From assembly GCF_947568225.1 (NCBI RefSeq), contig NZ_CANOOQ010000001.1, forward strand, positions 2,604,001 to 2,668,000: DNA of 64,000 bases, given 5' to 3'. The stretch's first letter is position 1; each line of letters begins with the position of its first letter. The notes under the pieces were generated by a model that was not told the DNA's origin, ran no database searches, and saw only the letters and a program-made list of their open reading frames with translations. The position numbers and the translations under genes are program-made. Of the stretch, positions 42,457-50,976 are shown one piece after another. The stretch comes from Faecalispora anaeroviscerum (GTDB lineage: Bacteria > Bacillota > Clostridia > Oscillospirales > Acutalibacteraceae).

Positions 42457-43659
42457 ATGAAACCAATGGAAGGTATTCGTGTGGTAGAGTTGTCCACTAT
42501 GCTGGCCGGCCCTATGACGGCCCGGATTCTGGCAGAGTGGGGTGCCGATGTGATCAAGGTGGAATCCGTCAACGGCGACGCATGGCGCAAGCAGGCGGGC
42601 ACCACGCTTTCCCCCTGCACGAAGGAAGCAAACCCCAATTTTGACGTGCAAAACATGAACAAACGCTTTGTTTGCCTGAACCTGCGAACGGAGGCAGGGC
42701 ACGCCGCCATGATGAAGCTTTTGTCCGGAGCAGACGTTTTTATCACGAACTACCGCGTTCAGGCATTGGAGCCCATGGGCCTTACTTATGATCAGCTGAA
42801 GGAGAAATTCCCCCGTCTGATCCATGCCTCCGTGCTGGGCTATGGCAGCGAGGGCCCGGAGAGCTCGCGCCCCGGATATGACTACACCGTATTTTTTGCC
42901 AGAACCGGTCTGATGGCCGATTTAGCTCCGGCCGGAGGCCCTCCCCTCATCCCCGTAGGAGGAATAGGTGACCACAGCGTGGCCGTTGCGCTGTCCGGGG
43001 GAATCGCCGCCGCGCTTTATCAAAGATCTGTTACAGGGGAGGGCGATAAGGTGGATGTCTCCCTGCTGCAGGCCGGCACCTTCATTAACTGCACCGGTAT
43101 CTTAAACGGCTTTAACGGGCGCAAGTTGCCCCGTGATCGTTACGACTGCGGACACGCTGGGAGCAACACCTACCAGGGGGCCGACGGGGAGTGGTTTTAT
43201 CTTGCCATCATTGATTACCGGCGTTTCCCGGAATTCTGCCAGGTGGTCGGTTTGCCCGAGATCGCAACAGACCCCAGATTCTCCACATCGGAGGAGTATT
43301 ACAGGAATAGGGGAGAGCTTACCAGGATTCTGGATAAAAAATTTGCGGAACAGCCGGTATCTTACTGGCATGAGCTGCTGGATGCCCACGATCTTCCACA
43401 TGAGGTTCTGTATCACTATAAGGACGTTCCCTACGACCCGCAGGTGCAGGCGAACCACTATACCTATTTCCATGAATATTCGGACGGAACCAAAACCGTG
43501 TTTTCTAACGGCCCTGTTCATTTTGGCTCCATCGATCCCTCTGCGATCCCCTGCCGGACTTCCGGCTCCATCGGTCAGGATACGGATGAGGTTCTGAAGG
43601 AATGCGGCTACTCAGATGACGAAATCCATGCGATGCATCAGTCCGACGAGATCAAATAA
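42457..43659 (+). CDS. Family III CoA transferase (CaiB/BaiF type)
   Basis: 400 residues from the ATG at 42457 (AGGGAGG 8 bases upstream). Characteristic strands are GIRVVELSTMLAGPMTARILAEWGADVIKVE at the N-terminus and RPGYDYTVFFARTGLM around the catalytic Asp (PGYDYT). Related enzymes (HadA of 2-hydroxyisocaproate, FldA of phenyllactate metabolism) move CoA from an acyl-CoA product to the 2-hydroxy acid. Here it should activate the incoming 2-hydroxy acid for the dehydratase encoded by the next genes. The exact acid cannot be read from the sequence. Confidence 0.9.
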   Translation: MKPMEGIRVVELSTMLAGPMTARILAEWGADVIKVESVNGDAWRKQAGTTLSPCTKEANPNFDVQNMNKRFVCLNLRTEAGHAAMMKLLSGADVFITNYRVQALEPMGLTYDQLKEKFPRLIHASVLGYGSEGPESSRPGYDYTVFFARTGLMADLAPAGGPPLIPVGGIGDHSVAVALSGGIAAALYQRSVTGEGDKVDVSLLQAGTFINCTGILNGFNGRKLPRDRYDCGHAGSNTYQGADGEWFYLAIIDYRRFPEFCQVVGLPEIATDPRFSTSEEYYRNRGELTRILDKKFAEQPVSYWHELLDAHDLPHEVLYHYKDVPYDPQVQANHYTYFHEYSDGTKTVFSNGPVHFGSIDPSAIPCRTSGSIGQDTDEVLKECGYSDDEIHAMHQSDEIK

Positions 43660-43684
43660 TTCCGGAAAGGAGATTCGGCGCCCT

Positions 43685-44482
43685 ATGTATACTCTCGGAA
43701 TCGATATCGGCTCCACTTCCAGCAAGGCTGTGATCCTACAGGACGGTACTTTACTTGCCGCTCACGCGGTAGAACCGCTGGGCACCGGTACGGTAGGCCC
43801 CGAACGCGTTCTGGAAAAAGTGTTTGGGCTGCGCGGCCTCACACAAGAGGACATCAGCTATACAGTGGTTACGGGCTACGGCCGGATGAACTGCGACTAC
43901 GCCGACGAGCAAATCAGCGAGCTGAGCTGCCATGCAAAGGGAATTCACTTCCTGCTGCCCAGTGTACATACTGTCATCGATATTGGAGGGCAAGACGCCA
44001 AGGCGCTGAGCATCACGGACAAGGGCCAGCTCACCGCGTTCCAAATGAATGACAAATGCGCGGCGGGAACGGGTCGGTTTCTTGATGTGATGGCGCGGGT
44101 TCTGAATGTAGAGATCAGTGAACTGGGTCCTTTGTCCCAAAAATCCCGGAACCCGGTGAGCATCAGCAATACCTGTACCGTGTTCGCGGAATCTGAGGTG
44201 ATCTCTCAGCTGTCTTCCAAGGTTCCCATCGAAGATATTGCGGCAGGCATTCACAGCTCGGTGGCCAAGCGCGTGGCGGGCATGTCGCTGCGCCTGGAGC
44301 GGAGCCCCGACGTGGCCATGAGCGGAGGGGTGGCCCTGAACATTGGTGTCGTTCATGCTATGGAGCAGGAGATGGGATGCCGAATTCTGGTCGATCCGCT
44401 ATGCCAGTCTGCGGGCGCCATAGGCGCCGCCGTTCTGGCATGGGAAAAGCTAAAAAAGGAGAAGGTTAATTATCATGAGTGA
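43685..44482 (+). CDS. hadI: Activator ATPase of 2-hydroxyacyl-CoA dehydratase
   Basis: 265 residues from the ATG at 43685, the first in-frame Met of the conserved domain. ASKHA-fold ATP sites are LGIDIGSTSSKAVIL and TVIDIGGQDAKAL. NDKCAAGTGRFLDVMA and SNTCTVFAESE carry the two cysteines that bind one [4Fe-4S] cluster between two subunits. The activator uses ATP to inject one high-energy electron into the dehydratase and is extremely oxygen-sensitive. Its stop overlaps the next gene start by 8 bp. Confidence 0.93.
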   Translation: MYTLGIDIGSTSSKAVILQDGTLLAAHAVEPLGTGTVGPERVLEKVFGLRGLTQEDISYTVVTGYGRMNCDYADEQISELSCHAKGIHFLLPSVHTVIDIGGQDAKALSITDKGQLTAFQMNDKCAAGTGRFLDVMARVLNVEISELGPLSQKSRNPVSISNTCTVFAESEVISQLSSKVPIEDIAAGIHSSVAKRVAGMSLRLERSPDVAMSGGVALNIGVVHAMEQEMGCRILVDPLCQSAGAIGAAVLAWEKLKKEKVNYHE

Positions 44483-45773
44483 ACTTACAGCCACGGCGGA
44501 AACCGCCGCCGCAACACCGGTGCCCAAGCCCAAACGCCCAAAGCCAAAGTCTATGATTATGCTGGGCGAGCAAACGCAGGCGTTGTTTGACAACGCCCGG
44601 CTGGCCAAAGAGCGGGGCGAAAAGGTAGGGTGGTCCGCCTCGATCTTCCCTCAGGAGATCGCAGAGACGCTGGGCCTGAACGTGCTTTATCCGGAAAACC
44701 ACGCCGCAGGCATCGCGGCCCGTCACCAGGCGGACCCCCTTCTGCAGGAGTGCGAAGGGCCCTTGGGCTACTCCAACGACCTGTGCGCTTACGCCAAGCT
44801 GAACCTGGCTTATGCCGCCGTTCTGAACGGCGAAAGCGGGGTGGAGCTGCCCGACGAGGGCAAAATGGTCAAACCCGACTTCCTGCTGCTGACTAACAAC
44901 ATTTGCAACCAGCTGACCAAGTGGTACGAGAACCTGGCCAGACAGATGAACATTCCCGTTTTCTTCATCGATACCTGTTATAACCCCTACGATTATGTGA
45001 CGGAGACCCGGGTGCGTTATGTCCGCGCACAGATTGACCAGTTGATCCGCGATTTGAGTGCCTTTACCGGAAAGTCCTGGGATGAGGAGCGGTTCCAGAA
45101 GGTCATGCAGATTTCCCAGCGAAACAGCTATCTGTGGGAGCGGGCCAACGATCTGCTTGACCGCAAACCCGCTCCGCTGAGCGGATTCGAGCTGTTCAAC
45201 TACATGTCCGCAATGGTGTGCAACCGGGGCAAGGAATCCTCCACCGCCATTCTGGAGCAGCTCAACGCCGAGATTGAGCAGCACATCGCCGAGGGTACTT
45301 CTACCTTCCCGGTGGAGGAGCGGTTCCGAATCTCGTGGGACGGCATTGCCTGCTGGCCTTATCTCAGCCACAATCTGCGCACGCTGAAAAAGTACGGCAT
45401 TAACATGGTCGCCTCCAGCTATGGAAAGGCGTGGGCGATTGAATATGAAGATCTGGATGGCATGGCCCGGGCCTACTGCTTCGCCTCCACCAACGGCGAC
45501 AATGCCACCACCATGATTTCACGGCGGCTGGAAGGTCTGAAGAAATTTGGCTGCGAGGGCACCATCTACCATGTTAACCGCAGCTGTAAGGTGATGGATT
45601 GCCAGATGATGGAGGTGCAGCGTCAGCTTTCTCAGCTGGCAGGTGTTCCCTTTACCTCCTTCGACGGCGACCAGGCGGACTACCGCAACTACAGTGAGGC
45701 CCAGTTTGAAACCCGCATCCAGGGTCTGGTAGAAGTGATGGAGCAAACAAAGGAGGCGAAGTGCAATGGCTGA
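44475..45773 (+). CDS. hadB: 2-hydroxyacyl-CoA dehydratase, alpha subunit
   Basis: 432 residues. Family features: KVGWSASIFPQEIAETLGLNVLYPENH, ICNQLTKWYENLARQMNIPVFFIDTCYN, and a late RSCKVMDCQM segment, with cysteines spaced as [4Fe-4S] ligands. A 30-residue Ala/Pro/Lys-rich N-terminal extension precedes the domain. Together with the beta subunit it removes water from (R)-2-hydroxyacyl-CoA through a ketyl radical to give (E)-2-enoyl-CoA. It overlaps both hadI and hadC by 8 bp. Confidence 0.92.
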   Translation: MSELTATAETAAATPVPKPKRPKPKSMIMLGEQTQALFDNARLAKERGEKVGWSASIFPQEIAETLGLNVLYPENHAAGIAARHQADPLLQECEGPLGYSNDLCAYAKLNLAYAAVLNGESGVELPDEGKMVKPDFLLLTNNICNQLTKWYENLARQMNIPVFFIDTCYNPYDYVTETRVRYVRAQIDQLIRDLSAFTGKSWDEERFQKVMQISQRNSYLWERANDLLDRKPAPLSGFELFNYMSAMVCNRGKESSTAILEQLNAEIEQHIAEGTSTFPVEERFRISWDGIACWPYLSHNLRTLKKYGINMVASSYGKAWAIEYEDLDGMARAYCFASTNGDNATTMISRRLEGLKKFGCEGTIYHVNRSCKVMDCQMMEVQRQLSQLAGVPFTSFDGDQADYRNYSEAQFETRIQGLVEVMEQTKEAKCNG

Positions 45774-46893
45774 TCTGAATCAAAACCTTTCCACGCTGCA
45801 GCGGGCCGGCGCCAATCCCCGGGAGCGGCTGGAGCATTATCTGAATCAGGGGAAAAAGGTTGTGGGGTGCTTTCCTTACTATGCTCCTGAGGAGCTGGTT
45901 CACGCCTCCGGCATGATCCCCATGGGCATGTGGGGCGGCCAGACCGAATGGAAGCTGGCCAAGAGATATTTGCCTGCCTTTGCCTGTCCCATTATGCAGT
46001 CCAACATGGAATTTGGCCTGAAGGGCACCTATGACGGCATGTCTGCCGTCATTATCCCGGCTATCTGTGACACCCTGCGCTGTATGACCCAGAACTGGCG
46101 CTTCGGTGTGCCTTCCATTCCCATGATCCCCATTGTCTTTCCACAAAACCGCACCTCTCCCGCCAGTGTTGATTACCTGATCAGCGAATTTGAGACGGTG
46201 CTGACCACGCTGTCCACCATTACCGGCAGGATGATGAACGAAGCCGCCCTCGGCCGCAGCATCCAGATCTACAACGAGCACAACGCCGCAATGCGGGAGT
46301 TTTCCGCTGTTGCTGTGGAACACCTGGATGTGATTACCCCCAAGGTTCGCCATGCGGTAATGAAAAGCGCTTCTTTCTATGAGAAAAGCGAGCATACCGC
46401 GATTGTTCGGGAAATTGTGGATGCGCTAAAGCAGAGGCCGGTCTACTCCACCTCCGGCAAAAAGGTTATTCTCACCGGTATCTCCTGCGAGCCGGAGGAA
46501 CTGCTGGACATTCTGGCTGAAAACCAGTTTGCCGTGGTGGGAGATGACCTCGCTCAGGAGATGCGCCAGTACCGCACCGATACTCCGCTGAAAGGAGGCG
46601 GCGGCCTGAAGCGGCTGGCTCTGCAGTGGAACAATCGATCCGGCTGCAGCCTGATCCACACGCTGGGCAAGCCCCGCGGCGGCATGCTGGTTGACTTGTG
46701 CAGGGAAACCGGGGCACAGGGAGCCATTCTATGCATGATGAAGTTCTGCGACCCGGAGGAATACGACCAGCCCTTTGTTGAGGCCGATCTGCGGGAGGCG
46801 GGCATTGCGTCCCTGTCGATCGAAGTGGATCAGCAGAATGGCAGCTTCGAACAGCTCCGCACCCGATTGCAGACATTTCGGGACATGATGTAA
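45766..46893 (+). CDS. hadC: 2-hydroxyacyl-CoA dehydratase, beta subunit
   Basis: 375 residues. Starts with AAAGGAGGCGAAGTGCA upstream of the ATG. The segment VVGCFPYYAPEELVHASGMIPMGMWGG and later CDPEEYDQP (cluster-ligand Cys) are typical of the HadC/FldC/HgdB-like subunit. Length agrees with the family (about 375-385). Last enzyme of the operon; the regulator gene follows 112 bp on. Confidence 0.92.
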   Translation: MADLNQNLSTLQRAGANPRERLEHYLNQGKKVVGCFPYYAPEELVHASGMIPMGMWGGQTEWKLAKRYLPAFACPIMQSNMEFGLKGTYDGMSAVIIPAICDTLRCMTQNWRFGVPSIPMIPIVFPQNRTSPASVDYLISEFETVLTTLSTITGRMMNEAALGRSIQIYNEHNAAMREFSAVAVEHLDVITPKVRHAVMKSASFYEKSEHTAIVREIVDALKQRPVYSTSGKKVILTGISCEPEELLDILAENQFAVVGDDLAQEMRQYRTDTPLKGGGGLKRLALQWNNRSGCSLIHTLGKPRGGMLVDLCRETGAQGAILCMMKFCDPEEYDQPFVEADLREAGIASLSIEVDQQNGSFEQLRTRLQTFRDMM

Positions 46894-47005
46894 TGCCGGT
46901 CTGTTCAAATTTATGAACCATTTATTGTAAATAAATTCCGTTTTTTTCTTGTTCCTTTTGTGATATGATATGCATAACTTTTGATTCGGTGGGAGGCAAG
47001 ATCAG

Positions 47006-48454
47006 ATGCAGGATTTTTCGTCCTTTCAGGAGTTGTGCCAGGCATTGCCCTTTACGGAAGTTCTGGATAATATCGACACAGGGATCGCCCTCTACGATGC
47101 ACAGGGGAACTTTATTTTCATGAACACCGTTATGGTCAACTGGAGGAATATTCCCCGGAAGGAATACCTGAAAATGAACGTCCATGACTTCAGCCATGTT
47201 CTGGACGTGTCCGTGTTCGACCTGGTCTGTCAGGAAAAGCGCCGAGTCAGCCGCCTGCAGTATTACAAAGACTTCCAGCAGGTGGACGGCCCCACGCGGA
47301 TGCGTATTGTCATCGGTACCCCAATCTTTGACGGCCAGGGTAATGTGAAGTATGTCGTCACCACATTGCAGGATGTTCAGGACTTTGAGGATCTGTATCA
47401 CACCCTGCTCAATGAGCACAAAATTCTTAGATCCGGGAATGAAGTAGGCCAAGCGGAAAAGGTCAGCATCGTTGCCAAGAGTCCGCAATTTCGGCAGCTG
47501 CTCTCGGTTGCCGAAAGCATCGCGCCGCTGGACTCTACTGTGCTGATTTATGGGGAATCCGGCTGTGGCAAAGAGGTGATCGCCCACTATATTCACGAAT
47601 ACAGTGACCGAAAAAGCAAGCCTCTCATCACGGTTAACTGCGCCGCTTTTCCAGAGAATCTGATTGAGGCGGAGCTGTTCGGCTATGAGAAGGGAAGCTT
47701 CACCGGCGCCAATCGCGAGGGCAAGGCCGGCTTGGTGGAGGCCGCCGATGGAGGCACCCTGTTTCTGGACGAACTGAACTCCCTCCCTATGAACGTACAA
47801 GGCAAGCTGCTGCGCTGCTTGGAGGAAAAGAGCGTCCAGAGGATCGGCGCCACCCGGGCTAAGAATGTGGACTTTCGCCTGATCGCCGCCACCAATCAGA
47901 ACCTGGAGGAAATGGTTCGCCGGGGTACCTTCCGAGAAGATCTGTACTACCGCATCCATGTCATCCCTTTGACTATCCCGCCGGTGCGGGAGCGCAAGGA
48001 GGATATCGTTCCTCTCTGTCTGCATTTTCTCCATCATCTTTGCCAGAAGTATAATCTGCAAAAGAGTTTCTCTGACGAGGTGCTGGAGGAGGTTCGGAAC
48101 TACAACTGGCCCGGAAATGTCCGGGAAATCCGAAATTTTGTGGAGCGGATGGTGGTTATGACCCCACACGCCACCCGAGAAATTAAAAGCATTCCCTCCG
48201 GCATGTTGTCGAATGAGACAGATACCGCCCAACAGCTGCCTCAATCTGCTGGGTTCTCCCCCCAGAACCATCCAGGACAGCGCTCCGATGGCCCCAGCCG
48301 GGATGAGGTATTAGTCGCTCTGGCTACTTGCGGCAACCATAGAGAAAAAGCGGCACAATATTTGGGAATCTCACGCCGGAAGCTGCAGTATAAGATTCGG
48401 GAGTACCACCTTTCTTCTCGCTGCCACTATCAGGATGAGAATTCAAATGAATAA
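47006..48454 (+). CDS. Sigma-54-dependent transcriptional activator (PAS-AAA+-Fis)
   Basis: 482 residues. N-terminal PAS domain (about 18-130), AAA+ domain with Walker A GESGCGKE (183-190), the sigma-54-contacting loop GSFTGA (230-235), Walker B GGTLFLDELNSL, and R-finger region LYYRIHVIPL. A C-terminal Fis-type HTH follows (HREKAAQYLGISRRKLQYKI). It should bind the TGCACAA site cluster and activate both sigma-54 promoters. PAS implies a small-molecule or redox signal. ATG at 47006 follows GGGAGG. Confidence 0.95.
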   Translation: MQDFSSFQELCQALPFTEVLDNIDTGIALYDAQGNFIFMNTVMVNWRNIPRKEYLKMNVHDFSHVLDVSVFDLVCQEKRRVSRLQYYKDFQQVDGPTRMRIVIGTPIFDGQGNVKYVVTTLQDVQDFEDLYHTLLNEHKILRSGNEVGQAEKVSIVAKSPQFRQLLSVAESIAPLDSTVLIYGESGCGKEVIAHYIHEYSDRKSKPLITVNCAAFPENLIEAELFGYEKGSFTGANREGKAGLVEAADGGTLFLDELNSLPMNVQGKLLRCLEEKSVQRIGATRAKNVDFRLIAATNQNLEEMVRRGTFREDLYYRIHVIPLTIPPVRERKEDIVPLCLHFLHHLCQKYNLQKSFSDEVLEEVRNYNWPGNVREIRNFVERMVVMTPHATREIKSIPSGMLSNETDTAQQLPQSAGFSPQNHPGQRSDGPSRDEVLVALATCGNHREKAAQYLGISRRKLQYKIREYHLSSRCHYQDENSNE

Positions 48455-48462
48455 CAATATCT

Positions 48463-48508
48463 GAAAAAGCGTCTTTGGTTTTTTGAAAAAACCAAAGACG
48501 CTTTTATT
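48463..48508 (+). terminator. Terminator of the regulator gene
   Basis: AAAAAGCGTCTTTGGTTTTT pairs with AAAAACCAAAGACGCTTTTT across a short loop, followed by A/T-rich sequence. Confidence 0.9.
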
Positions 48509-48568
48509 TATTAAGAGTATTTTATCCGTTTTCTTACCTGCTTTGCGTCAATCGGATATTGTTACCTC

Positions 48569-48745
48569 TCGCTCATTGTGTCCCTTCCGGGAGAAACTTG
48601 CCCGACCGTCGGCGTATGCGGCTATGCACGGGGTGGCGGCTGGGGCATGATGAAGGCCATCGGGTACGGCGGCCGGCTTTTGCGTCAGAGCAAATCCTTC
48701 TTGATCTTGGAGAATCTCCCCCAGAGCTGCCGAGAGCACATGTAA
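48569..48745 (+). pseudogene. Fragment of a FAD-binding (berberine-bridge-type) oxidase
   Basis: In one frame this encodes LSLIVSLPGETCPTVGVC followed by GYARGGGWGMMKAIGYGG. CPTVGV-GGGWG is the flavin-contacting loop of the PCMH/FAD-binding_4 family (usually CPTVGvGG-tlGGGwGmL). Only about 35 residues are recognisable before the similarity stops, with no start codon nearby, then a TAA. I read it as a decayed gene remnant; the identification rests on that single motif. Confidence 0.45.
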
Positions 48746-48817
48746 GTTATCGGGGGTTTCGCTATGTGCAGCCAGAGAACTGATGCCCTTTGGAATTGTT
48801 GTATGCATAAACAAACA

Positions 48818-48856
48818 GAAAAGCGTTCCGATATCAACAATCGGAACGCTTTTTTG
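48818..48856 (+). terminator. Hairpin terminator
   Basis: AAAAGCGTTCCGAT and ATCGGAACGCTTTT form a 14-bp stem with a 6-7 base loop and a T run on the plus strand. It follows the FAD-oxidase remnant. Confidence 0.85.
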
Positions 48857-49063
48857 AGTTCTTGCAGCAATTTTTCACAACAACACAGTGGAGCTTAAAT
48901 TTGAAAATTTACGACTTGGATTATCTGTATCGGCGCAATCATGTGCCGATACGATTGCTTTTCAATAAAATCGACAGCAGAAAAACTATCAGCTTAAAAA
49001 TAAGTCGTATTTTTTGTTCCCACTCAGCTGAAGTTGGCGAAAACAGTCAAAAACCACTAAAAA
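48857..49063. other. Intergenic segment left of the recombinase cassette
   Basis: No gene. Contains the hairpin GTATCGGC-N10-GCCGATAC (about 48926-48951) and a widely spaced pair TACGACTT / AAGTCGTA (about 48910 and 49003-49010), which may mark an older recombination or integration site. Confidence 0.35.
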
Positions 49064-49087
49064 TGTCGCAGTTTATCCTAAACGAAG
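49064..49087. repeat. Left 24-bp terminal inverted repeat of the recombinase cassette
   Basis: TGTCGCAG...AAACGAAG (24 bp), perfectly inverted at 50476-50499. It lies about 190 bp before the tyrosine recombinase gene. Confidence 0.9.
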
Positions 49088-49276
49088 ACGCCTTCGATTT
49101 GACATACTACGACAATTTTTATTATATAATATCTTGTTTTGCTTGTCAATCTGACGGAGAATACAGCGTGGGGTAAAAAGCACAAGTCATTTTTAATGAA
49201 AATGCAGACCTTTTTAGCTTATATAAAAAATATCGCCGTCAGCAAGAATCGTCATATTGAAAGGGGTCCTAGGATC

Positions 49277-50452
49277 ATGTCTCGAAAAGGAGAAAATATT
49301 TATAAACGCAAGGATGGACGATGGGAAGGGAGGGTGATAAAGCCGAACGGGAAATATCGGTATCTTTATGCTAAAACTTACCGGGAAGTACGCTTAAAAA
49401 TGAAAGATACAAAGGAAATTAACAAAGCAAACAAAACAGAAAGGTTAAGCAGCCAGAAAAACGCTGCCGATTTGTTTGAAAAATGGTTGTCTGGCGAGAC
49501 CATAAACCGCCTGAAGCCAACTACTTACGAAAATTATTACCATTGTATCAATCGCTATGTAATCCCTTATTTCAAGCTTCCTGGGAACGAGCAGCTTTCG
49601 GAAGAATCGATTAAATACCTTGTTGAAAAAATCAGTGAAGATACTTCCATTTCAGTATCGTATCGAAAAAAAATTCTTTCCATTCTCAAAACGGCATTGA
49701 GAGAAATATGTAAGGATATTCCGAATCACCCTGTTTTGGGGGAACTCGTTACCTTACCCAAAGTGAAAAACGGGAAGGAAATATTGGTATTTTCAATGAA
49801 AGAACAGCGGATAATCGAGAATACCGTGCAGCGCTCAGAGGATAAGAGGCTTTTAGGCATCCTACTCTGCTTTTACTCCGGGATTCGCCTTGGTGAGCTC
49901 TGTGCTTTAAAATGGGGGGATTTTGATTTTGAAGCTGGCTCAGTGTCCATTATGCGCACAGTATCACGCGTCCGAAATCGTGATCCGAACGGCGAAAAAA
50001 CATTTCTTCATGTGGGAACTCCCAAAAGCGAGACCTCGTTAAGGAAAATACCATTACCGGTTTTTTTGCTCAAGCTGATCGAAGAATACAGCCTTCCTTT
50101 TAAAGAGAATGATTGTTATATGCTCTCCGGGAAAGCGGATCCATTCGACCCGCGAATCTATCAAAGACTGTATAAGAAGGTTTTGGTTGCGGCAGGGGTA
50201 AAAGACCGAAAATTCCATACAATTCGGCACACCTTTGCAACGAGAGCCCTGGAACTTGGCGTTGACATCAAAACCCTCAGCGAGATACTGGGTCATTCCA
50301 ATGTGAACATTACGTTGAATGTGTATGCACACTCTTTAATGGAACAGAAAAAGGCCGCCATTGAAAAGTTTAACGAAATGCATGTAACGTACATGAATCA
50401 AACGGCATTCGCCGTCAATTCTGCCGTCATAGCCACTCATGCCGCCGGATAA
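49277..50452 (+). CDS. Tyrosine recombinase (integrase family)
   Basis: 391 residues from the ATG at 49277 (AAAGGGG upstream; the longer frame from 49139 crosses the probable promoter). N-terminal SAM-like core-binding domain (about 60-160) and the catalytic domain with Arg in YSGIRLGELCALKW, His-x-x-Arg in HTIRHTFATRALELG, and LGHSNVNITLNVYAH carrying the Tyr nucleophile. The Arg-rich N-terminus (KRKDGRWEGRVIK) is the AP2-like arm-binding domain of Tn916-type integrases. It is alone, without excisionase or cargo, inside a 24-bp inverted repeat. Confidence 0.92.
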   Translation: MSRKGENIYKRKDGRWEGRVIKPNGKYRYLYAKTYREVRLKMKDTKEINKANKTERLSSQKNAADLFEKWLSGETINRLKPTTYENYYHCINRYVIPYFKLPGNEQLSEESIKYLVEKISEDTSISVSYRKKILSILKTALREICKDIPNHPVLGELVTLPKVKNGKEILVFSMKEQRIIENTVQRSEDKRLLGILLCFYSGIRLGELCALKWGDFDFEAGSVSIMRTVSRVRNRDPNGEKTFLHVGTPKSETSLRKIPLPVFLLKLIEEYSLPFKENDCYMLSGKADPFDPRIYQRLYKKVLVAAGVKDRKFHTIRHTFATRALELGVDIKTLSEILGHSNVNITLNVYAHSLMEQKKAAIEKFNEMHVTYMNQTAFAVNSAVIATHAAG

Positions 50453-50475
50453 ACCCAGAAGAATTCGACATCGCG

Positions 50476-50499
50476 CTTCGTTTAGGATAAACTGCGACA
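50476..50499. repeat. Right 24-bp terminal inverted repeat of the recombinase cassette
   Basis: Exact reverse complement of 49064-49087. The two copies enclose a 1.44-kb cassette carrying only the tyrosine recombinase. Confidence 0.9.
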
Positions 50500-50976
50500 C
50501 TGTAGAGCTTGCACATTTTATTATTATATCCTCTGCTAGGGTCAAAGATTCAACAATTAATTTGAAGGTTTTTGGGGCAAAGATTACGAAAATACATATG
50601 ATCAAAATAGAAATGAAGCTGCCTGATCGTCCAAGAACAAATTGTTGTGCAGCAAAGAGAAATAAGAGGTCATCCTTTGCTAAGAAACTCTGATATGGCA
50701 GCAAAAACTCATTCAAGGCAGTTTAACAAATCGATCCCAGGTTTACACAGGGATACAGATCAATGCAGCCGCTGCGAAAAAAGCTCCCATTCCGGCGAGG
50801 GACTTTTTCGGCAGGGCTGTGTTTTATGGAGGAGGTTGACATAAACCGGCAAAGCTTCGCTGGAATAAGAGGTAAGCCCTTATTTGATTCGTAGAAAAAT
50901 ATTGAGACGGGCTTGCATCGGAATGACAGAAAAGTATCACGGTAAACAAAAAACGATACAGGAGGGTCTCAAGGTT
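50500..50976. other. Intergenic region before the chemoreceptor gene
   Basis: Nearly 480 bp with no supported gene. The chemoreceptor promoter must lie here or further upstream, but no convincing -35/-10 pair was found. Confidence 0.35.

Noticed and set aside
44466..45371. 301-codon minus-strand frame opposite the dehydratase alpha subunit
   Set aside because: Shadow of hadB, which has full family similarity.
46922..48271. 449-codon minus-strand frame opposite the sigma-54 activator
   Set aside because: The plus strand encodes an activator with all expected motifs; the antisense frame has no recognisable features.
48548..48814. 88-codon minus-strand frame opposite the FAD-oxidase fragment
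   Set aside because: No domain or ribosome site; the plus-strand flavoprotein motif explains the region better.
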